NCBI RefSeq assembly: GCF_021044825.1
Contig: NZ_JAJNOC010000004.1
Coordinates: forward strand, 62,001 to 126,000
Reading direction: 5' to 3'
DNA length: 64,000 bases
DNA from: Massilia phyllostachyos
Lineage (GTDB): Bacteria > Pseudomonadota > Gammaproteobacteria > Burkholderiales > Burkholderiaceae_D
Positions 44,197-52,988 of this stretch are shown in pieces (positions within the stretch are counted from its first letter, which is position 1; each line of letters begins with the position of its first letter). Both the position numbers and the translations under genes were made by a program. Below the pieces are notes generated by a model. That model saw nothing but the letters and a program-made list of their open reading frames with translations. It searched no databases and had not been told where the DNA came from.

Positions 44197-46566
44197 TTAC
44201 TTGCCCTGCTTGAGCGTACGCTCGAACAGCTGCCAGATGCGGCGGTACTGGTCGTACCAGGCTTCCGGCTGCACGTAGCCGTGGCGTTCCAGCGGGTAGC
44301 TGGCCAGCTCCCAGTGGTCCTTCTTCAGTTCGATCAGGCGCTGGGCCATGCGCACCGAGTCCTGGTAGAACACGTTATCGTCGATCATGCCGTGGGCGAT
44401 CAGGAGGTGGCCCTGCAGCTTGTCGGCGTACTCGATCGGCGACGAGATCTTGTAGGCCTGCGGGTCGATGTCCGGCGTGTTCAGGATGTTGGCGGTGTAC
44501 TCGTGGTTGTAGGTCACCCAGTCGGTCACCGGGCGCAGGGCGGCGCCGGCCTTGAAGGTTTCCGGTGCGCGCAGCAGGGCCATGAAGGTCATGAAGCCGC
44601 CGTAGCTGCCGCCGTAGACGCCGACGTTGGCCTTGTCGCCCTGCTGCTGCGCCACCATGTAGTTCACGCCGTCGAGGTAGTCGACCAGCTCCGGGTGGCC
44701 CATCTGGCGGTAGATCGCGGTGCGCCACTTGGCGCCGTAGCCCTTCGAGGCGCGGTAGTCCATGTCGAGCACGACGTAGCCGTTCTGGACCAGCAGGTTG
44801 TGGAACATCTGCTCGCGGAAGTAGTTCGGATAACGCCTGGTCACGTTCTGCAGGTAGCCGGCGCCGTGCACGAACATCACCACCGGATACTTCTTGCCCG
44901 GCTCGAGCTGGGCCGGGCGGTACAGCTTGGCCCAGACCGGGTCGCCGCCGGCGCTCGAGGGCACCGCCACGTACCGCGGCTCGACCCAGCTGCGCGCCTT
45001 GTAGGCGTCGCTGCGGGTGTCGGTCAGCCTGGTCGCCGCGCCGCCGCCGGCCGGCACGGTGGCGACCTGGATCGGGGTGTAGCTGCTCGAATAATGCACC
45101 AGCAGCTTGCGCTCGTCCGGCGACAGGCGGAAGCGCTCGACGCCGTCCAGGCTGGTGACTTCCTTCACGTTACCGCCCCGGGCGTCGACGGCGCAGACTT
45201 CGTAGTCGCCCGGCGTCGCGCGGTTGCACATCACCCAGGCCGTGGCGCCGTCCTTCGACCAGCGCACGTCCGAGGCTTCCCACTTGCCGCTGGTGAGGGC
45301 GCGCGGCGCGCCGCCGTTGCTGTCCTGGGTGTACAGGTGCGAGTAGCCGCTTTCCTCGGACAGGTACCACAGGGTGCGGTTGTCCGGCAGCCAGCCGAAT
45401 TCGTTGTTGTCGTAGTTGACCCAGGCGCCGTCCGTCAGGCGGTGCAGCGGCTGCAGCTTCGCGGCCTGCAGGTCGACGGTGGCGATCCAGCGGTCCTTGT
45501 TGTCGACCGCGCGCAGCATCACCGCGACTTTCGAACCGTCGGCGGTCCAGTCGATGGCGTCGGCGCCGTCGATCACGCGCACCGCGCGGTTGCCTTTCAA
45601 CGGGTCTTTCTTCGCCGCGGCGCGCAGCTCGGCCAGCGGGTCGGTCGTCACGCCCGGCAGCACGTCGAAGGACAGGTCCTGCACGCGGTTCGTGCGCAGG
45701 TCGACCAGCTTGACGGTGTGCGCCGGCGGCATGGCGCGGCCGACGCGCGAACGCACGTCCTCGGTTTCCTCGTAGCCGGATTCGGTCACGTAGCGCGGCA
45801 GTTTGCCGGTGCGGCCCTTGTCGGCGCCTTTGGGCTCGGTGACCACGATCAGCCAGCGGCCGTCGGGCGAGAGCACGCTGCTGTCGACGGCGACCTTGTC
45901 GCCCAGGTAGACCGGGCCCGGAGGCAGGGTCGGGTCGCTGCGGCGCTGTTCGTTCATGCGTTCGCGCATGGCGTCGCGGTCGTCCTTCTGGCGCTTCAGG
46001 TGCTCGCTCAGGCGCAGCTGCTGCGTGCGCAGCGGATCGTCCTCGCTCGCGGCCGGGTCTTTCGCGGCGCGCAGCAGGGCCAGCGGGCCGGCGACCTTGT
46101 TGGCGCGGTCCCAGCCGTACCAGTCGTTGTCGATGCGGTACTGGACGCTGCCTTCGTCGCTGCTGTACTGCATCGCATTGAGCTTGGCGGCGCCGCGGGT
46201 GATCTGCACCAGCGCGCCGCTCTTGAGGTCGCGCTCGAACAGGTCGCCGTTGCGCAGCATGAGGGCGCGGGTGTGCATGCGGTTGTAGATGACGTCGGCG
46301 CCGTCGATCTTCGTCAGCTCGGCATCGAGGACCAGCTTCGGCTTGGCGTCCTGGCCGACCTGCCAGGTGTCGCGGATCGGCGAGCCGGTGCGCTTCTGTT
46401 TATAGAACACCTGCTTGCCATCCCAGCTGAACCAGGCGGCTTCCACCGGCGTGCCGATCCAGTCGGGATGGGCCATGGCCTGGTCGAGGGTGATGGGCGT
46501 GGACGCCGCCGCAGGCAGCGCCAGGGCGAAGGCCGCGGCAAACGAAGTGAGTGCAGGTATGCGCAT
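44197..46566 (-). CDS. S9 family peptidase (DPP4/prolyl-oligopeptidase type), secreted
   Basis: The 789-residue protein has a signal peptide (cleaved near AAASTP, residue ~22), a beta-propeller region (~60-540; the WTADGSKVAVMLR and WSKDGATAWVM repeats) and a C-terminal alpha/beta hydrolase. The catalytic triad is Ser654 in GVYGGSYGGFMTF, Asp730 in HGMIDDNVFYQ and His762 in LERHGYVQPEAW. It probably cleaves dipeptides or acyl residues from oligopeptides in the periplasm. It starts at ATG 46566 and lies 56 bases upstream of the large secreted protein gene on the same strand, so the two may be co-transcribed. Confidence 0.94.
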   Translation of the reverse strand: MRIPALTSFAAAFALALPAAASTPITLDQAMAHPDWIGTPVEAAWFSWDGKQVFYKQKRTGSPIRDTWQVGQDAKPKLVLDAELTKIDGADVIYNRMHTRALMLRNGDLFERDLKSGALVQITRGAAKLNAMQYSSDEGSVQYRIDNDWYGWDRANKVAGPLALLRAAKDPAASEDDPLRTQQLRLSEHLKRQKDDRDAMRERMNEQRRSDPTLPPGPVYLGDKVAVDSSVLSPDGRWLIVVTEPKGADKGRTGKLPRYVTESGYEETEDVRSRVGRAMPPAHTVKLVDLRTNRVQDLSFDVLPGVTTDPLAELRAAAKKDPLKGNRAVRVIDGADAIDWTADGSKVAVMLRAVDNKDRWIATVDLQAAKLQPLHRLTDGAWVNYDNNEFGWLPDNRTLWYLSEESGYSHLYTQDSNGGAPRALTSGKWEASDVRWSKDGATAWVMCNRATPGDYEVCAVDARGGNVKEVTSLDGVERFRLSPDERKLLVHYSSSYTPIQVATVPAGGGAATRLTDTRSDAYKARSWVEPRYVAVPSSAGGDPVWAKLYRPAQLEPGKKYPVVMFVHGAGYLQNVTRRYPNYFREQMFHNLLVQNGYVVLDMDYRASKGYGAKWRTAIYRQMGHPELVDYLDGVNYMVAQQQGDKANVGVYGGSYGGFMTFMALLRAPETFKAGAALRPVTDWVTYNHEYTANILNTPDIDPQAYKISSPIEYADKLQGHLLIAHGMIDDNVFYQDSVRMAQRLIELKKDHWELASYPLERHGYVQPEAWYDQYRRIWQLFERTLKQGK

Positions 46567-46669
46567 TGTCGAATGGTGAGCTGAGTGAAAGGGACTTTCT
46601 TGCCAGAAAAACGCGCTTGCATTCTAGCTCAGCAGACAATGTTGCGGTGAAGCGAAACGGATGGTTGGG

Positions 46670-46717
46670 ACCCACAAGAAAACAGCGCCACCGTACGTAC
46701 GTACGGGTGGCGCTGTT
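46670..46717 (-). terminator. Rho-independent terminator of the micro-ORF
   Basis: AACAGCGCCACC (46681-46692) pairs with GGTGGCGCTGTT (46706-46717); the 13-base loop GTACGTACGTACG is itself self-complementary. On the minus strand the stem runs into TTTCTTGTG, a usable T-run. It separates the micro-ORF at 46754-46864 from the S9 peptidase gene. Confidence 0.75.
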
Positions 46718-46753
46718 ATTTGGGGGGGCGCTGCTGCGGCGCAGCGTGCGCGC

Positions 46754-46864
46754 TTAACCGCGGACGGTCGGCGCCCAGCCGCCGTGGGCGGTGTAGAGTT
46801 CGATCGAAAAGCTGCGCACGGCGGCGACGGCGCTGGCGACGAGACGGCGGGTGGATGCGGCCAT
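46754..46864 (-). CDS. Putative 36-residue micro-protein
   Basis: A short frame starts at ATG 46864 behind an excellent AGGAGAA Shine-Dalgarno and ends with TAA at 46754. The product is a basic, Ala/Val/Arg-rich N-terminal helix (STRRLVASAVAAVRSF) followed by an aromatic tail (IELYTAHGGW). A rho-independent terminator on the same strand lies 37 bases after the stop, and AT-rich sequence upstream (46925-46980) could hold a promoter. No family is recognised. Translation is supported by the Shine-Dalgarno and transcript layout, not by homology. Confidence 0.55.
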   Translation of the reverse strand: MAASTRRLVASAVAAVRSFSIELYTAHGGWAPTVRG

Positions 46865-47102
46865 GGTGTTCTCCTGTCAGGGTAAGGATGTGATGCGATG
46901 TTGCGTTGCAGTATAAGGACGTCCGCGTCATAAATAAACTTTCGGTTTGTGATCTCAGCGATAGATTCCAGGAATAATTGTCGGCTTCTCTCGTCCGCAG
47001 ATATTTACGACGCGAATGTCTCATTGTTGCCACTGTGAATGTAAAGGGCTGGCGGACTGAGCTGCTCGACAGGGTGGTGCGAATCTTGCATGTCGACAGG
47101 AC

Positions 47103-47744
47103 ATGAAATCGCCCGGCAGTGCCTCATCCTCCTTACGCATCGTTGTCGTCAATCCCGCTACACCGGTGGCCGAAGAGAACGAAGCGGCGGCCGAACAGGC
47201 GCGCCGCAGTGCCGCGCTGCGCATCGGCCTGCTCGAATGCGGCTACGATCTGGTGGCCTCGCTGCCGGCCGACGTGTTCCTGGCCGAGCGGATCAGCCAG
47301 CTGCAGCCCGACATGATCATCGTCGACAGCGCCTCCAGTGCGCGCGACATCCTCGAGCACATCGTGATCGCAACAAGCAGTGCGCGCCGGCCGATCGTGC
47401 TGTTCACCGAAGACGATGCGCCCGCCAGCATGGACGCGGCGCTGGACGCCGGCGTGTCGGCCTATATCGTGGCCGGCCTGCAGGCCGAGCGGGTCAAGCC
47501 GGTGCTCGACGTGGCGCTGGCGCGCTTCCGGCGTGAGCAGAAGCTGCTGGACGAACTGGCAGGCACGCGCCAGAAGCTGGTCGAGCGCAAGCTGGTCGAC
47601 CGCGCCAAGGGCCTCCTGATGGCGCGCTACCGCCTCAGCGAGGACCAGGCCTACCAGCGCCTGCGCAGCATGGCGATGAACAAGAACATGAAGCTGGACG
47701 AGATCGCCCAGCGCCTGATCGACGTGGAAGACCTGCTCGGCTGA
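47103..47744 (+). CDS. nasT: NasT-like ANTAR-domain antiterminator
   Basis: NasT binds leader RNA and allows transcription of nitrate assimilation genes when nitrate releases it from NasS. The 213-residue protein has a degenerate receiver domain (residues ~11-135). The acidic pair is absent (VVVNPATP, Asn17 in its place), though Asp75 remains, consistent with control by protein binding and not phosphorylation. A C-terminal ANTAR domain follows (~143-211; LVERKLVDRAKGLLMARYRLSEDQAYQRL). Its RNA target is clearly present at 49,048-49,087. Its stop overlaps the nasS reading frame region, so the two genes form an operon. Confidence 0.94.
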   Translation: MKSPGSASSSLRIVVVNPATPVAEENEAAAEQARRSAALRIGLLECGYDLVASLPADVFLAERISQLQPDMIIVDSASSARDILEHIVIATSSARRPIVLFTEDDAPASMDAALDAGVSAYIVAGLQAERVKPVLDVALARFRREQKLLDELAGTRQKLVERKLVDRAKGLLMARYRLSEDQAYQRLRSMAMNKNMKLDEIAQRLIDVEDLLG

Positions 47745-47770
47745 TGCCGGCGGCGCAACAGAGGAACACT

Positions 47771-48904
47771 ATGGCAGGATCGAACAAGGGCGGCGCCTGG
47801 GTCGCCGGCTCGGACAAACCGGAACGCGCGACCGTGCGCATCGGCTTCATGCCGCTCGCGGACTGCGCGCCGCTGGTGATGGCGTCGGTGCTCGGCTTCG
47901 ACGAGAAGCATGGGCTGCGCTTCGTGCTGAGCCGCGAACTGTCCTGGACCGGCATGCGCGACCGCCTGCTGGCCGGCGAACTCGATGCGGCGCACGTGCT
48001 GTATGGGCTCCTGTACGGCCTGCAGATGGGGATCGGCACCCGCGCGCGCCAGATGGCGGTGCTGATGAACCTGAACCAGAACGGGCAGGGCGTGACGGTG
48101 TCGACCGCCGCGGTGGCGCCGCTGCGCGCACGCGAACGGCGCTTGCGCTTCGCCCACACCTTCCCGACCGGGAACCACGCGATGTTCCTGTACTACTGGC
48201 TGGCGGCGGACGGCATCGATCCGGTGCGGGACTGCGACATGGTGACGGTGCCGCCCTGCCAGATGGCGCCCAGCCTGGCGGCCGGTCACATCGACGGCTT
48301 CTGCGCCGGCGAGCCCTGGGGCCAGCGCGCGGTGCGCGAGGGCGCCGGGACGCTGGCCGTGTCGAGCGAATCGATCTGGCCCGACCATCCGGGCAAGGTG
48401 CTGGGCGCCAGCGCCGACTTCGCCGCCGCCAATCCGCACACCTGCCGCGCCATGATCGCGGCGCTGCTGGAAACCGCGCGCTGGCTGGACGCCGCGCGCC
48501 TGAACCGCGAGGCCGCGGCCGAGGTGCTGGCCAGCCCCCACTATGTCGACGCCGACCGCGCCCTGCTGCAGTACTGCCTGGCCGGCCGCGGCGGCGATCC
48601 GGACCACTGGCGCGGCCATAATGGCCTGCGCTTCTTCGGCGACGGCGCGGCCACCTTCCCCTGGCTGTCCGACGGCATGTGGTTCCTGACCCAGCAGCGG
48701 CGCTGGGGCCTGCTGCGCAGCGATCCGTCCTGGCGCTCGGTGGCGGCGGAGGTCAACCGGATCGACTTGTACCGCGACGCCGCGAGCCAGGTCGGCGTCG
48801 ACCTGCCGACCAGCGTGTTGCGCCGCTCGACCCTGATCGACGGCCGCGTGTGGGACGGCAGCGACCCCGCGGCCTACCTCGCCTCATTCGGGGGCGCGGC
48901 CTGA
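47771..48904 (+). CDS. nasS: NasS-like nitrate sensor (NrtA/CmpA family)
   Basis: NasS resembles the periplasmic nitrate-binding protein NrtA but works in the cytosol, holding NasT inactive until nitrate or nitrite binds. The 377-residue product has no signal peptide (MAGSNKGGAWVAGSDKP), as expected. Family motifs include IGFMPLADCAPLVMASV, FCAGEPWGQRAV and SSESIWPDHPGKVLG. I prefer ATG 47771 because it has AGAGGAA before it. An in-frame ATG at 47744 would overlap the nasT stop and add nine residues. It directly precedes the regulatory region of the nitrate genes. Confidence 0.92.
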   Translation: MAGSNKGGAWVAGSDKPERATVRIGFMPLADCAPLVMASVLGFDEKHGLRFVLSRELSWTGMRDRLLAGELDAAHVLYGLLYGLQMGIGTRARQMAVLMNLNQNGQGVTVSTAAVAPLRARERRLRFAHTFPTGNHAMFLYYWLAADGIDPVRDCDMVTVPPCQMAPSLAAGHIDGFCAGEPWGQRAVREGAGTLAVSSESIWPDHPGKVLGASADFAAANPHTCRAMIAALLETARWLDAARLNREAAAEVLASPHYVDADRALLQYCLAGRGGDPDHWRGHNGLRFFGDGAATFPWLSDGMWFLTQQRRWGLLRSDPSWRSVAAEVNRIDLYRDAASQVGVDLPTSVLRRSTLIDGRVWDGSDPAAYLASFGGAA

Positions 48905-48988
48905 TCTGGTGCGCCCGCGTGCATCATTCGCGCGCATGGTGCACCGCAATGTAGCGCAGCTGCTGGTCCCCTCCCTCTGGCGCGGGCC

Positions 48989-49004
48989 TGGCACGGCCCT
49001 TGCA
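48989..49004 (+). promoter_or_regulatory. Sigma-54 promoter of the nitrate operon
   Basis: TGGCACGGCCCTTGCA matches the -24/-12 consensus TGGCACG-N4-TTGCA at every fixed position, with the GG and GC pairs ten bases apart. Transcription would start near 49,015, about 33 bases before the first ANTAR hairpin. Upstream, TGCACC (48940-48945) and related GGTGC half-sites (48908-48942) could bind NtrC. This is a textbook nitrogen-limitation promoter. Confidence 0.88.
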
Positions 49005-49047
49005 ATAACGGTAGTACAGGGTCAATGGCGATCCTCTTCACATTCGA

Positions 49048-49087
49048 CCGGTCCAACGAGGGACCGGCAACCAGGACAACGGCGTCC
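49048..49087 (+). promoter_or_regulatory. ANTAR two-hairpin antitermination leader (NasT target)
   Basis: Hairpin 1 is CCGGTCC-AACGAG-GGACCGG (49048-49067) and hairpin 2 is GGAC-AACGGC-GTCC (49074-49087), separated by six bases. Both have six-base loops with A at position 1 and G at position 4, the defining feature of ANTAR-bound RNAs. Hairpin 2 uses bases 49078-49087, which also form the left arm of the downstream terminator, so the two structures exclude each other. NasT binding to the two hairpins should permit read-through into the nitrate genes. Confidence 0.88.
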
Positions 49088-49136
49088 GCGGCTTCCTGCC
49101 TCTTCATGGGCAGAAGCGCGGACGCCGTTTTGTTTT
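49078..49136 (+). terminator. Leader terminator controlled by NasT
   Basis: AACGGCGTCCGCG (49078-49090) pairs with CGCGGACGCCGTT (49117-49129) in 13 perfect base pairs and is followed by TTTTGTTTT. Without NasT this should stop transcription before the nitrate transporter gene, whose Shine-Dalgarno AGGAAG begins five bases later. Confidence 0.9.
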
Positions 49137-49150
49137 CCAAAGGAAGAAAC

Positions 49151-50452
49151 ATGGCCAGCAAAGCAGACAGCATCAAGCTCTTCTCGTTCGACACGGCGCC
49201 GATGCGCGCCTTCCACCTCACCTGGGTCGCCTTCTTCATCTGCTTCTTCGCCTGGTTCGCCTGCGCGCCGCTGATGCCGGTGATCAAAGGGGAATTCGGC
49301 CTGACGATGGAGCAGATCGCCAACATCAACATCGCGGCGGTCGCCATCACCATCTTCGTGCGCCTGATCGTCGGCCCGCTGTGCGACCGCTACGGCCCGC
49401 GCAAGACCTACACCGGTTTGCTCCTCCTCGGCGCCATCCCGGTGCTGGGCGTGGCCATGGCGCAGAGTTATGAGAGCTTCCTGCTGTTCCGCCTCGGGAT
49501 CGGCGCGGTCGGCGCCAGCTTCGTCATCACCCAGTACCACACCTCGGTGATGTTCAGCCCGAAAGTGGTCGGCACCGCCAACGCGGCGGCGGCCGGCTGG
49601 GGCAACAGCGGCGGCGGCGCGGCGCAGGCCCTGATGCCGCTGCTGCTGGCCAGCCTCACCATGCTGGGCGTGTCGCAGACCCTCGGCTGGCGGGTGGCGC
49701 TGGTGGCGCCGGGCGTGATGATGATCGTGATGGCCTTCTTCTACTGGCGCTACACCCAGGACTGCCCCGCGGGCAATTACGACGAGCTGCGCAAGCAGGG
49801 CATCCAGCCGCAAGGCAGTGGGGGACGGGGCGGCTGGGCGAGCTTCACGGAGGCCTGCCGCAACCACCGCGCCTGGCTGCTGTTCGTCACCTACGGCGCC
49901 TGCTTCGGCATCGAGATCTTCATCCACAACATCGCGGCGGTCTATTACGTCGAGAAGTTCGGCCTGTCGCTGGGTGCGGCGGGCCTGGCGGCCGGCAGCT
50001 TCGGCCTGCTGGCGCTGTTCGCCCGCGCCCTGGGCGGCTGGCTGTCGGACCGCGGCGCGCGCAGCGGGAACCTGAACAGCCGCGTCACCGTGCTGTTCGT
50101 GCTGATGATCGGCGAGGGCCTGGGCCTGCTGTGGTTCGCCCAGGCGGACGGCGTGGCGTACGCGGTGATCGCGATGCTGTGCTTCGGGCTGTTCACCCAC
50201 ATGGCCTGCGGCGCGACCTATGCGCTGGTGCCGTTCGTGGCGCCCAGGGCGCTGGGCGGCGTGGCCGGCATCGTCGGCGCCGGCGGCAACGTCGGCGCGG
50301 TGCTGGCCGGCTTCCTGATGAAGGGCACCGGCGACATCGCCCAGACCCTCACCATCCTCAGCGTGCTGGTGCTGGTCTCGAGCCTGTGCGCCATCGCCGC
50401 CCGCTTCAGCATCGGCGCCGCCGCCGGCGCGCCGGTAGCATCCGCAGCATAA
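49151..50452 (+). CDS. MFS nitrate/nitrite transporter (NarK/NasA type)
   Basis: The 433-residue inner-membrane protein has about twelve membrane segments. It carries nitrate-porter features such as FHLTWVAFFICFFAWFACAPLMP, the glycine-rich helices GVGASFVITQYHTS-like and AAAAGWGNSGGGAAQ, and the second nitrate signature AGIVGAGGNVGAVLAGF. It should import nitrate, and perhaps export nitrite. I start at ATG 49151 after AGGAAG; a longer frame from 49025 would translate the regulatory leader. It is the first gene of the sigma-54/ANTAR-controlled nitrate operon, ten bases before nirB. Confidence 0.94.
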   Translation: MASKADSIKLFSFDTAPMRAFHLTWVAFFICFFAWFACAPLMPVIKGEFGLTMEQIANINIAAVAITIFVRLIVGPLCDRYGPRKTYTGLLLLGAIPVLGVAMAQSYESFLLFRLGIGAVGASFVITQYHTSVMFSPKVVGTANAAAAGWGNSGGGAAQALMPLLLASLTMLGVSQTLGWRVALVAPGVMMIVMAFFYWRYTQDCPAGNYDELRKQGIQPQGSGGRGGWASFTEACRNHRAWLLFVTYGACFGIEIFIHNIAAVYYVEKFGLSLGAAGLAAGSFGLLALFARALGGWLSDRGARSGNLNSRVTVLFVLMIGEGLGLLWFAQADGVAYAVIAMLCFGLFTHMACGATYALVPFVAPRALGGVAGIVGAGGNVGAVLAGFLMKGTGDIAQTLTILSVLVLVSSLCAIAARFSIGAAAGAPVASAA

Positions 50453-50462
50453 GGAGTCGGCA

Positions 50463-52988
50463 ATGCATATCGTCGTCGCCGGCCACGGCATGGTGGGCCA
50501 CAAATTCGTCGAGACCCTGCTGGCGGCAGGCACGCCGGGCCTGCGGGTCACCATCCTCGGGGAAGAGCCGCGCCCCGCCTACGACCGGGTGCACCTGTCG
50601 GAATTCTTCAGCGGGAAGACCGCCGACGACCTGTCGCTGGTCGCACCGGGCTTCTTCGCGCGTGACGATGCGGTGCTGCGGTTGAATAGCAGGGTCACCG
50701 GCATCGACCGCGCGGCGCGCACCGTGCTGCTGGCCGACGGCGAGACCGTCGCCTACGACAAGCTGGTGCTGGCCACGGGTTCCACACCCTTCGTGCCGCC
50801 GGTGCCGGGGGCGGACCGCAAGGATTGCTTCGTCTACCGCACCATCGAGGACCTGGAAGCGATGCGCGAGTGCGGCGCGCGCTCAAAAACCGGCGTGGTG
50901 ATCGGCGGCGGCCTGCTGGGTCTCGAATGCGCCAAGGCGCTGCGCGACCTCGGGCTGCGGACCCACGTCGTCGAGTTCGCGCCGCGCCTGATGGCGGTGC
51001 AGGTCGACGAGGCTGGCGCGCGCATCCTGCGCGGCAAGATCGAAGAATTGGGCGTGCAGGTGCACACGCAGAAGAATACGCTGGCCATCGTCGATGGCGA
51101 AGCGGCCACGCACCGCATGCAGTTCGCCGACGGCGCGCACCTGGAGGCGGACATGATCGTGTTCTCGGCCGGCATCCGCCCGCGCGACGAACTGGCGCGT
51201 AGCAGCGGCCTGGCGCTCGGCCAGCGTGGCGGCATCGTGATCGACGACCGCTGCGTAACAAGCGATCCGCACATCTACGCCATCGGCGAATGCGCGCTTT
51301 GGAATGGCCAGCTGTTCGGCCTGGTGGCGCCGGGCTACGACATGGCGCGCACGGCGGCACGGCACATCCTGGCGCAAGAGGGCGCCTTCAGCGGCGCCGA
51401 CATGAGCACCAAGCTGAAACTCATGGGCGTGGATGTGGCCAGCATCGGCGATGCGCATGGCGCCACAACGGGCGCGCGCAGCTACCAGTTCCTCGACGAG
51501 CGCAAGGGGGTCTACCGCAAGATCGTCACCTCCGGCTGCGGCCAGTACCTGCTGGGCGCCGTGCTGGTGGGCGACGCCTCGCCCTATGGCGAACTGCTGC
51601 AGCTGATGCTGAACCGGATCGCGCTGCCGGCGTCGCCCGAAGTCCTGATTTTGCCGCAGCTCGAAGGCGCCACGCGTCCGGCGCTCGGCGTGGACGCGCT
51701 GCCGGCCGGCGCCCAGATCTGCTCCTGCAACGACGTGTCCAAGGACGCGCTGTGCGAGGCGGTGGCGGGCGGCGCCGGTTCGATCGGCGCGCTGAAGAGC
51801 TGCACCAAGGCGGGCACCGCCTGCGGCGGCTGCGTGCCCTTGATGACGCAGGTGATGAACGCCGAGCTGGCGCGCCTCGGCGTGACGGTGAACGACCACC
51901 TGTGCGAACACTTCGCCTGCTCGCGCCAGGAGCTCTACCACATCGTGCGCGTGGAAGGCATCCGCAGCTTCGGCGAACTGCTGGCGAAGCACGGCAAGGG
52001 CCTGGGTTGCGACGTCTGCAAGCCGGTCGCGGCGAACATCCTCGCCTCCGCCTGGAACGATTTCGTCCTGAAACCGGAGCACGCCAGCCTGCAGGACTCG
52101 AACGACTACTTCCTCGGCAACATCCAGAAGGACGGCACCTATTCGGTGGTGCCGCGCATGCCGGCCGGCGAGGTGACCGCCGACGGCCTGATCGCGGTGG
52201 GGCAGGTGGCCAAGAAGTACGGCCTGTATACCAAGATCACCGGCGGCCAGCGGGTCGACCTGTTCGGCGCGCGCCTGGAGCAGCTGCCGCACATCTGGGA
52301 AGAGCTGATCGCGGCCGGCTTCGAGTCCGGCCACGCCTACGGCAAGTCGCTGCGCACCGTGAAATCCTGCGTCGGCTCGACCTGGTGCCGCTATGGCGTC
52401 GGCGACAGCCTGGCCTTTGCGATCGCGCTCGAGAACCGCTACAAGGGCTTGCGCGCGCCGCACAAGATCAAGTTCGGCGTGTCCGGCTGCACCCGCGAAT
52501 GCGCCGAGGCGCAGGGCAAGGACGTCGGGCTGATCGCCACCGAAAAGGGCTGGAACCTCTACGTCTGCGGGAACGGCGGCATGAAGCCGCGCCACGCGGA
52601 GCTGATCGCGTCCGGCCTCGACGACGCGGCCGTGGTGCGGCTGGTCGACCGCTTCCTGATGTTCTACGTGCGCACCGCCGGGCGCCTGCAGCGCACCAGC
52701 GTGTGGCGCGAGAACCTGGAGGGCGGGCTGGATTACCTGAAGCAGGTCGTGGTCGAGGACAAGCTGGGCATCGCGCACGAGCTGGAAGCGCAGATGCAGC
52801 ACGTGGTCGACACCTATGCCTGCGAGTGGAAGGAGGCGGTCACCAACCCGGAGGTGCGGCGCCGCTTCCGCCATTTCGTCAACAGCGATGCGCCCGACAG
52901 CAATGTCGTGTTCGTGCCGGAACGCGGCCAGATCCGGCCGCGCGGCCGCGTCATCCCGATCGCCCAAGGAGAGTCCCATGCATCGTGA
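50463..52988 (+). CDS. nirB: Assimilatory nitrite reductase [NAD(P)H] large subunit
   Basis: NirB reduces nitrite to ammonia in the cytosol. The 841-residue protein has an N-terminal FAD/NAD(P)H domain (~1-300; VVIGGGLLGLECAKALRDLG), a rubredoxin-reductase-like C-lobe, and BFD-type [2Fe-2S] segments (ICSCNDVSKDAL from residue ~420, KSCTKAGTACGGCVPL, and GCDVCKPV). A nitrite/sulfite reductase domain follows, whose sirohaem-[4Fe-4S] cysteines are Cys636, Cys642, Cys676 and Cys680 (C-x5-C, C-x3-C). ATG 50463 follows AAGGAG. The end overlaps nirD by 11 bases. Confidence 0.97.
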   Translation: MHIVVAGHGMVGHKFVETLLAAGTPGLRVTILGEEPRPAYDRVHLSEFFSGKTADDLSLVAPGFFARDDAVLRLNSRVTGIDRAARTVLLADGETVAYDKLVLATGSTPFVPPVPGADRKDCFVYRTIEDLEAMRECGARSKTGVVIGGGLLGLECAKALRDLGLRTHVVEFAPRLMAVQVDEAGARILRGKIEELGVQVHTQKNTLAIVDGEAATHRMQFADGAHLEADMIVFSAGIRPRDELARSSGLALGQRGGIVIDDRCVTSDPHIYAIGECALWNGQLFGLVAPGYDMARTAARHILAQEGAFSGADMSTKLKLMGVDVASIGDAHGATTGARSYQFLDERKGVYRKIVTSGCGQYLLGAVLVGDASPYGELLQLMLNRIALPASPEVLILPQLEGATRPALGVDALPAGAQICSCNDVSKDALCEAVAGGAGSIGALKSCTKAGTACGGCVPLMTQVMNAELARLGVTVNDHLCEHFACSRQELYHIVRVEGIRSFGELLAKHGKGLGCDVCKPVAANILASAWNDFVLKPEHASLQDSNDYFLGNIQKDGTYSVVPRMPAGEVTADGLIAVGQVAKKYGLYTKITGGQRVDLFGARLEQLPHIWEELIAAGFESGHAYGKSLRTVKSCVGSTWCRYGVGDSLAFAIALENRYKGLRAPHKIKFGVSGCTRECAEAQGKDVGLIATEKGWNLYVCGNGGMKPRHAELIASGLDDAAVVRLVDRFLMFYVRTAGRLQRTSVWRENLEGGLDYLKQVVVEDKLGIAHELEAQMQHVVDTYACEWKEAVTNPEVRRRFRHFVNSDAPDSNVVFVPERGQIRPRGRVIPIAQGESHAS

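Noticed and set aside
49025..49150. N-terminal extension of the nitrate transporter starting at ATG 49025
   Set aside because: This sequence forms the ANTAR hairpins and terminator; the extra residues are unlike the family and ATG 49151 has a good Shine-Dalgarno.
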